A stretch of 64,000 bases of DNA, taken from Antarcticimicrobium sp040365005. GTDB taxonomy: Bacteria > Pseudomonadota > Alphaproteobacteria > Rhodobacterales > Rhodobacteraceae. The notes under the pieces were generated by a model. It was not told where the DNA came from and did not search any database. It saw only the letters and a program-made list of their open reading frames with translations. The position numbers were made by a program, and so were the translations under genes. Position 1 is the stretch's first letter; the number at the start of each line of letters is the position of its first letter. This document shows, one piece after another, positions 60,210 through 64,000 of the stretch. Where the stretch lies: NCBI RefSeq assembly GCF_040365005.1, contig NZ_BAABWV010000003.1, positions 1-64,000 on the forward strand, in the 5' to 3' direction.

Positions 60210-61081
60210 TTGCACCACTCCTGCGACCGTTCCTTGAGATGGCGCAGGAAACTCTGCACCTTGTTGGTCCGGTGCAGGTCCACGTGGGTGACCAGCCAGA
60301 GCGCGCCCGTCCAGTCGTCCTGCGGCGGCATCACCTGGACCAGGCCCGGGTGGCGCGCCGCCTCCCACACCGCCATGAAGCCGATGCCGGCGCCGGCGAG
60401 GATCGCCTCATGGGTCGCCTCGCCGCTGTTGCAGCGAAAGGTGACCGCCTCTGGCGGGACATGGGCCTGCAGCCACTTGGCATAGGGGGCGCGGCTGTCG
60501 GGATCATCCGCGCCGACGAAATGGTGCCGGGCGAAATCCCCGACCTCGGGGCGGCCATGTTCGGCGATATAGCCCTTGGAAGCATACATCGCTATCGGCA
60601 GCTCCGCGAAGCGTTGCACCACGTTGTCGGGCTGGTCCGGGGCCGAGCCGGCGCGGATCGCCACATGTGCCTCGCCATATTCCAGGCGGAACAGCCGCTC
60701 GCCGGTCAGGAAGCGCACGATCAGGCCGGGATGGCTCGCCTGGAACTCGGCCAGCGCCGGCACCAGCAAGGGCGACAGCGACGCCAGGGAGGTCACGACC
60801 AGTTCGCCCTTTACCTCGTCGCCCTGCCCCTTGAGCCGGCCGGAGAGCTGGTTGAACTGATCCTCGGTCGCCTGTGCCACGCGCAACAGGTCCTGGCCCG
60901 CCTCGGTGGGGGTGTAGCCGCGGGCGTGGCGCTGGAACAGCTTGACGCCCAGCCGCCCCTCGATCGCGTCGATATGGCGGATGACGGTGGCATGGTGCAC
61001 GCCCAGCACCTCGGCCGCGCCGCTGACCGTGCCCATGCGGGCGACCTGAAATGCGGTGCGGATCTCGTCCCAGTTGTCCAT
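60206..61081 (-). CDS. LysR-family transcriptional regulator
   Basis: The 291-residue protein has an N-terminal winged helix (MDNWDEIRTAFQVARMGTVSGAAEVLGVHHATVIRHIDAIEGRLGVKLFQRH) and a C-terminal substrate-binding domain with GELVVTSLASLSPLLVPAL and AGAGIGFMAVWEAARHPGLV. It is divergent from azoR across 122 bases that include a TTGC-N10-GCAA motif, and translationally coupled to the EamA gene. It probably controls azoR, the transporter, or both. Confidence 0.9.
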   Translation of the reverse strand: MDNWDEIRTAFQVARMGTVSGAAEVLGVHHATVIRHIDAIEGRLGVKLFQRHARGYTPTEAGQDLLRVAQATEDQFNQLSGRLKGQGDEVKGELVVTSLASLSPLLVPALAEFQASHPGLIVRFLTGERLFRLEYGEAHVAIRAGSAPDQPDNVVQRFAELPIAMYASKGYIAEHGRPEVGDFARHHFVGADDPDSRAPYAKWLQAHVPPEAVTFRCNSGEATHEAILAGAGIGFMAVWEAARHPGLVQVMPPQDDWTGALWLVTHVDLHRTNKVQSFLRHLKERSQEWCK

Positions 61082-61133
61082 AGGCCTCTCCCAATATGTG
61101 CGCCAGCTCACAGATGGCCTGCTTTCTGGGTAA

Positions 61134-61160
61134 TTGCGTTCGGTGATGCAAGATATATCT
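61134..61160. promoter_or_regulatory. Possible LysR box and palindrome before azoR
   Basis: TTGC (61134-61137) and GCAA (61148-61151) form an inverted pair with 10 bases between, like a LysR box. It adjoins AGATATATCT (61151-61160), a perfect 10-bp palindrome that may contain the azoR -10. Confidence 0.45.
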
Positions 61161-61203
61161 CTCTGCCACAACCAACAACCACCACCCGACCGGAGTTTCT
61201 GAA

Positions 61204-61794
61204 ATGACCCATATTCTCAGGATCGACAGCTCGATCAAAGGCGCGGCCTCGGTTTCGCACAAGCTGCTGGACCGCGCCGAGGATAAACTGACCACCGCCC
61301 ACCCCGATGCCGATGTGGTGACCCGCGACCTGTCCTCCGGCGTGCCGGCCATCGACGGCAACTGGATCGCCGCCGTCTTCACCCCTGCCGAAAGCCGCAG
61401 CGCCGCACAGGCCGAGATCGCCGCCTATTCCGATGCGCTGCTGGCCGAGGTGCGCGCCGCCGACATCCTGCTGATCGGTCTGCCGGTCTATAACTTCGGC
61501 GTTCCCGGCCAGCTCAAGGCCTGGCTCGACCACCTGGCCCGCAAGGGCGAGACCTTTCAATACACCGAAACCGGCCCCGAAGGCCTGCTGAAAGGCAAGC
61601 GCGCCATCGTCGCCTTTACCTCGGACGGAACCCGGTTCGGCTCCGAGGTCGATTTTGCCTCGGGCTGGGTGCGCCACATGCTGGGTTTTCTGGGCATCAC
61701 AGACGTGCAATTCGTCCATGCCGACCAGATGGTCTTCGACGCCGAAGCGACGCTGAAGGCGGCCGAGGCCCAGGTCGACGCGCTGGCCGCCTGA
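61204..61794 (+). CDS. azoR: FMN-dependent NADH-azoreductase/quinone reductase
   Basis: The 196-residue flavodoxin-fold enzyme of the AzoR family reduces quinones and azo compounds using FMN and NADH. It shows ILRIDSSIKGAASVSHKLL (phosphate loop), LLIGLPVYNFGVPGQLKAWLDHLAR, and GFLGITDVQFVHADQM. The length is standard. It is divergent from a LysR regulator and followed by a strong hairpin terminator. Protection against quinone stress is the likely role. Confidence 0.93.
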   Translation: MTHILRIDSSIKGAASVSHKLLDRAEDKLTTAHPDADVVTRDLSSGVPAIDGNWIAAVFTPAESRSAAQAEIAAYSDALLAEVRAADILLIGLPVYNFGVPGQLKAWLDHLARKGETFQYTETGPEGLLKGKRAIVAFTSDGTRFGSEVDFASGWVRHMLGFLGITDVQFVHADQMVFDAEATLKAAEAQVDALAA

Positions 61795-62112
61795 GCCCGG
61801 TCCGTCGGGCGACTCTTTCGCCACCGCTCTGCTGTCCGACAGCGGCGTGCCCTTTTCCGGGCGCGCCGTTTTCGTTTGGCCCCGCAAAACTTGACTCCGG
61901 CCGGCAAACCCCGTAACCGCGTCGCAACCATCCGGGAGCACTGTGTCTTCCGGTCCCGCCCAGCAGGGATCGCCCCCCACCAGCGAGTTTCGCCCGTGGG
62001 GGCACAACTGTTTGGGAATTTGCCCTCGCCCGCCGGGGGTGTTTGAGAACTGACCCACCCGCTCCTATCTTTGGGGCGACATATGACAACCGGAGAAGGA
62101 GCCTGCTGGCCC
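61795..62112. other. 318-base intergenic region, azoR to ffh
   Basis: It starts with a terminator at 61843-61872. TTGACT at 61891-61896 with TAACCG 17 bases later is a weak promoter candidate for ffh. The rest shows no coding potential or recognisable RNA gene; AAGGAG before ffh is 13 bases from the ATG, a little far. Confidence 0.35.
61843..61872 (+). terminator. Rho-independent terminator after azoR
   Basis: CGGCGTGCCC pairs with GGGCGCGCCG (one G-T) over TTTTCC, followed by TTTT. Confidence 0.75.
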
Positions 62113-63624
62113 ATGTTTGAAAATCTATCCGAACGCCTCTCCGGCGTCTTTGACCGGCTGACCAAGCAGGGCGCGCTGTCCGACGAGGACGTCAAGACCG
62201 CCCTGCGCGAGGTGCGCGTTGCGCTGCTCGAGGCGGACGTGTCGCTGCCGGTGGCGCGCGATTTCGTCAAGGCGGTGCAGGAACAGGCCACCGGCCAGGC
62301 GGTGACCAAATCGGTCACGCCGGGTCAGCAGGTGGTCAAGATCGTCCATGACGCGCTGGTCGACGTGCTGCGCGGTGAGGACGACCCCGGCGCGCTCAAG
62401 ATCGACAACCCGCCGGCGCCAATCCTGATGGTCGGCCTTCAGGGTTCGGGCAAGACGACGACCACCGCCAAGCTGGCCAAGCGGCTGACCGAGCGCGAGG
62501 GCAAGCGGGTGTTGATGGCCTCGCTCGACACCAACCGCCCGGCGGCGATGGAGCAGCTGGCCATTCTCGGCAAGCAGATCGGCGTCGATACCCTGCCGAT
62601 CGTCAAGGGCGAGGATCCGGTCGCCATCGCCAAGCGCGCCAAGACCCAGGCCGCGCTGGGTGGCTATGACGTCTACATGCTCGACACCGCCGGCCGGCTG
62701 CATATCGACGAGGAACTGATCCAGCAGGCCGCCGACGTGCGCGATGTCGCCAACCCGCGCGAGACGCTGCTGGTGGTCGACGGGCTGACCGGTCAGGACG
62801 CGGTCAACGTCGCGACCGAGTTCGACGACAAGATCGGCGTCACCGGCGTGGTGCTGACCCGGATGGACGGCGACGGACGCGGCGGCGCGGCGCTGTCGAT
62901 GCGCGCGGTCACCGGCAAGCCGATCCGCTTTGTCGGCCTCGGCGAGAAGATGGACGCGCTGGAGACCTTCGAGCCCGACCGGATCGCCGGCCGTATCCTT
63001 GGCATGGGCGACATCGTCGCGCTGGTCGAGAAGGCGCAGGAAACCATCGAGGCCGAGCAGGCCGAGAAGATGATGCGCCGCATGGTCAAGGGTCAGTTCA
63101 ACATGAACGACCTGAAGATGCAGCTGGAACAGATGCTCAAGATGGGCGGCATGGAGGGCATGATGTCGATGATGCCCGGCATGGGCAAGATGGCCAAACA
63201 GGTCGAAGAGGCCGGTTTCGACGACAAGATCATCCGCCGTCAGATCGCCCTGATCCAGTCGATGACGAAAAAGGAACGGGCCAACCCCAAGCTGTTGCAG
63301 GCCAGCCGCAAGAAGCGGATCGCCAAGGGCGCGGGGATGGATGTGAGCGATCTCAACAAGCTTCTGAAGATGCACCGCCAGATGGGCGACATGATGAAGA
63401 AGATGGGCAAGATGGGCAAAGGCGGCATGCTGAAACAGGCCATGAAGGGCATGTTCGGCAAGGGCGGCCCAAGCCCCGAGGACATGGCCGCCGGCATGGA
63501 CCCCAAGGCGCTGGAAGCCGCCGCGCGCCAGATGGGCGCAGGTGGCAAGATGCCCGGCGGGCTGCCCGGTCTGGGCGGCGCCGCGCTGCCGCCGGGGCTG
63601 AGCGGATTCGGAAAGAAGAAGTGA
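62113..63624 (+). CDS. ffh: Signal recognition particle protein Ffh
   Basis: Ffh (503 residues) binds 4.5S RNA and signal sequences to target proteins to the membrane. It has an N domain (FENLSERLSGVFDRL), a GTPase domain with GLQGSGKTTT, DTNRPAA, DTAGRL, TRMDGDGRGG and GLGEKMDALETF, and a methionine-rich M domain with FNMNDLKMQLEQM and SMTKKERANP, ending in a Gly/Met-rich tail. The usual start MFENLSERL is chosen over an in-frame upstream ATG. Its TGA overlaps the GNAT start by one base. Confidence 0.96.
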   Translation: MFENLSERLSGVFDRLTKQGALSDEDVKTALREVRVALLEADVSLPVARDFVKAVQEQATGQAVTKSVTPGQQVVKIVHDALVDVLRGEDDPGALKIDNPPAPILMVGLQGSGKTTTTAKLAKRLTEREGKRVLMASLDTNRPAAMEQLAILGKQIGVDTLPIVKGEDPVAIAKRAKTQAALGGYDVYMLDTAGRLHIDEELIQQAADVRDVANPRETLLVVDGLTGQDAVNVATEFDDKIGVTGVVLTRMDGDGRGGAALSMRAVTGKPIRFVGLGEKMDALETFEPDRIAGRILGMGDIVALVEKAQETIEAEQAEKMMRRMVKGQFNMNDLKMQLEQMLKMGGMEGMMSMMPGMGKMAKQVEEAGFDDKIIRRQIALIQSMTKKERANPKLLQASRKKRIAKGAGMDVSDLNKLLKMHRQMGDMMKKMGKMGKGGMLKQAMKGMFGKGGPSPEDMAAGMDPKALEAAARQMGAGGKMPGGLPGLGGAALPPGLSGFGKKK

Positions 63625-64000
63625 TGACTGCCGTCGCCATCCCCACGCTTGAGACCGAACGTCTGATCCTGCGCGCTCCGGGTCCGCAGGATTTCGTCCC
63701 CTTCGCCGCGTTCTACGCCAGCCCGCGCGCCAATTTCGTCGGCGGTCCGCTGAATGCCGAAGGCAGCTGGCGCATGCTGGCGATGGAGATCGGCCACTGG
63801 ACGCTCAAGGGGTTCGGCCGCTGGACCGTGACCGAAAAGGGCGATGACACCGCCGTCGGCATGGTCGGCCTGTTCGACCCCGAGGGCTGGCCCGAGCCGG
63901 AAATCGGCTGGGACCTGTTCAACGGACACGAAGGCAAGGGATATGCCACCGAGGCGGGACGCGCCGCGCGTTCCTACGCCTATGACGTGCTGGGATGGCA
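63624..64000 (+). CDS. GNAT-family acetyltransferase, partial at window end
   Basis: The frame opens with MTAVAIPTLETERLILRAP, overlapping the ffh stop by one base, and remains open to the window edge after about 125 codons. RLILRAP, WTVTEKGDDTAVGMVGL and EIGWDLFNGHEGKGYATEA (acetyl-CoA binding region) are typical of RimJ/RimL-type N-acetyltransferases. The C-terminus is cut off. The acceptor is unknown. Confidence 0.85.
   Translation, partial: MTAVAIPTLETERLILRAPGPQDFVPFAAFYASPRANFVGGPLNAEGSWRMLAMEIGHWTLKGFGRWTVTEKGDDTAVGMVGLFDPEGWPEPEIGWDLFNGHEGKGYATEAGRAARSYAYDVLGW

Overview
The window is a high-GC (roughly 65% by eye), gene-dense piece of an alphaproteobacterial chromosome. Gene content and order point to the Rhodobacterales/Roseobacter group: chvI-chvG-hprK-rapZ-EIIA-HPr, a pdxJ-acpS-...-lepB-rnc-era-recO block, an ATP synthase F0 operon with separate b and b' subunits and without the F1 genes, cobC-cobD, ffh, and a methylsuccinyl-CoA dehydrogenase of the ethylmalonyl-CoA pathway. 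I cannot fix the genus or species from sequence alone. No rRNA, tRNA, CRISPR array, prophage or insertion sequence was recognised.

Layout. 0.1-5.8 kb: lipoprotein, parC (minus); SH3 protein, SDR oxidoreductase, HIG1-like membrane protein and PduO-type cobalamin adenosyltransferase (plus). 6-9.6 kb: etfB-etfA and 3-hydroxybutyryl-CoA dehydrogenase, with a DUF6473-like gene between them on the other strand. 9.7-12.1 kb: an orphan CHASE/PAS sensor kinase in visibly AT-richer DNA. 12.4-17.8 kb: a minus-strand regulatory run, chvI-chvG-hprK-rapZ-EIIA-HPr-acyltransferase, divergent from pckA (18.2-19.8 kb). 19.9-23.6 kb: TauE-type exporter, mcd, trmO, META-domain protein. 23.5-33.6 kb: rpoZ-rsh-DUF2062-pdxJ-acpS, then lepB-rnc-era-DUF1491-recO, all minus, interrupted between acpS and lepB by a plus-strand RTX gene. 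33.7-41.6 kb: folK, NYN-domain RNase-like gene, cytochrome c, ispH-DUF3429-methyltransferase-rnhA, caspase-like protein, DUF2254 protein, two small stress-type membrane proteins. 41.6-44.2 kb: fmt, MaoC-like gene and two peptide deformylase genes, one with degenerate active-site motifs. 44.3-50.6 kb: patB/malY lyase, a glutathione transferase, a receiver-only protein, cobC-cobD, lytic transglycosylase. 50.6-56 kb: smc and a FadR-type regulator. 56-58.7 kb: atpI-B-E-F'-F. 58.9-64 kb: ArsR regulator, LysR-EamA divergent from azoR, ffh, and a partial GNAT acetyltransferase.

How it fits together. Several genes serve C2/C4 acid and acyl-CoA metabolism: mcd, 3-hydroxybutyryl-CoA dehydrogenase, ETF (electron acceptor for acyl-CoA dehydrogenases), pckA (gluconeogenesis), and B12 functions (adenosyltransferase, CobC, CobD) that would feed AdoCbl-dependent mutases of the same pathway. 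The ChvGI-HprK-HPr-EIIA-RapZ run is a signalling cluster without sugar-transport PTS subunits, and it faces pckA across a 337-bp divergent region. That region carries a 12-bp direct repeat whose copies are 21 bp apart.

Most of the window is ordinary core genome. I found no wholly new multi-gene system. The best candidates for a second look are the deformylase paralogue with its catalytic residues replaced, the RTX gene (with an overlapping upstream mini-ORF) inserted in the acpS-lepB block, the pckA-side direct repeat, and a 23-bp repeated element seen upstream of recO and of an ArsR gene.
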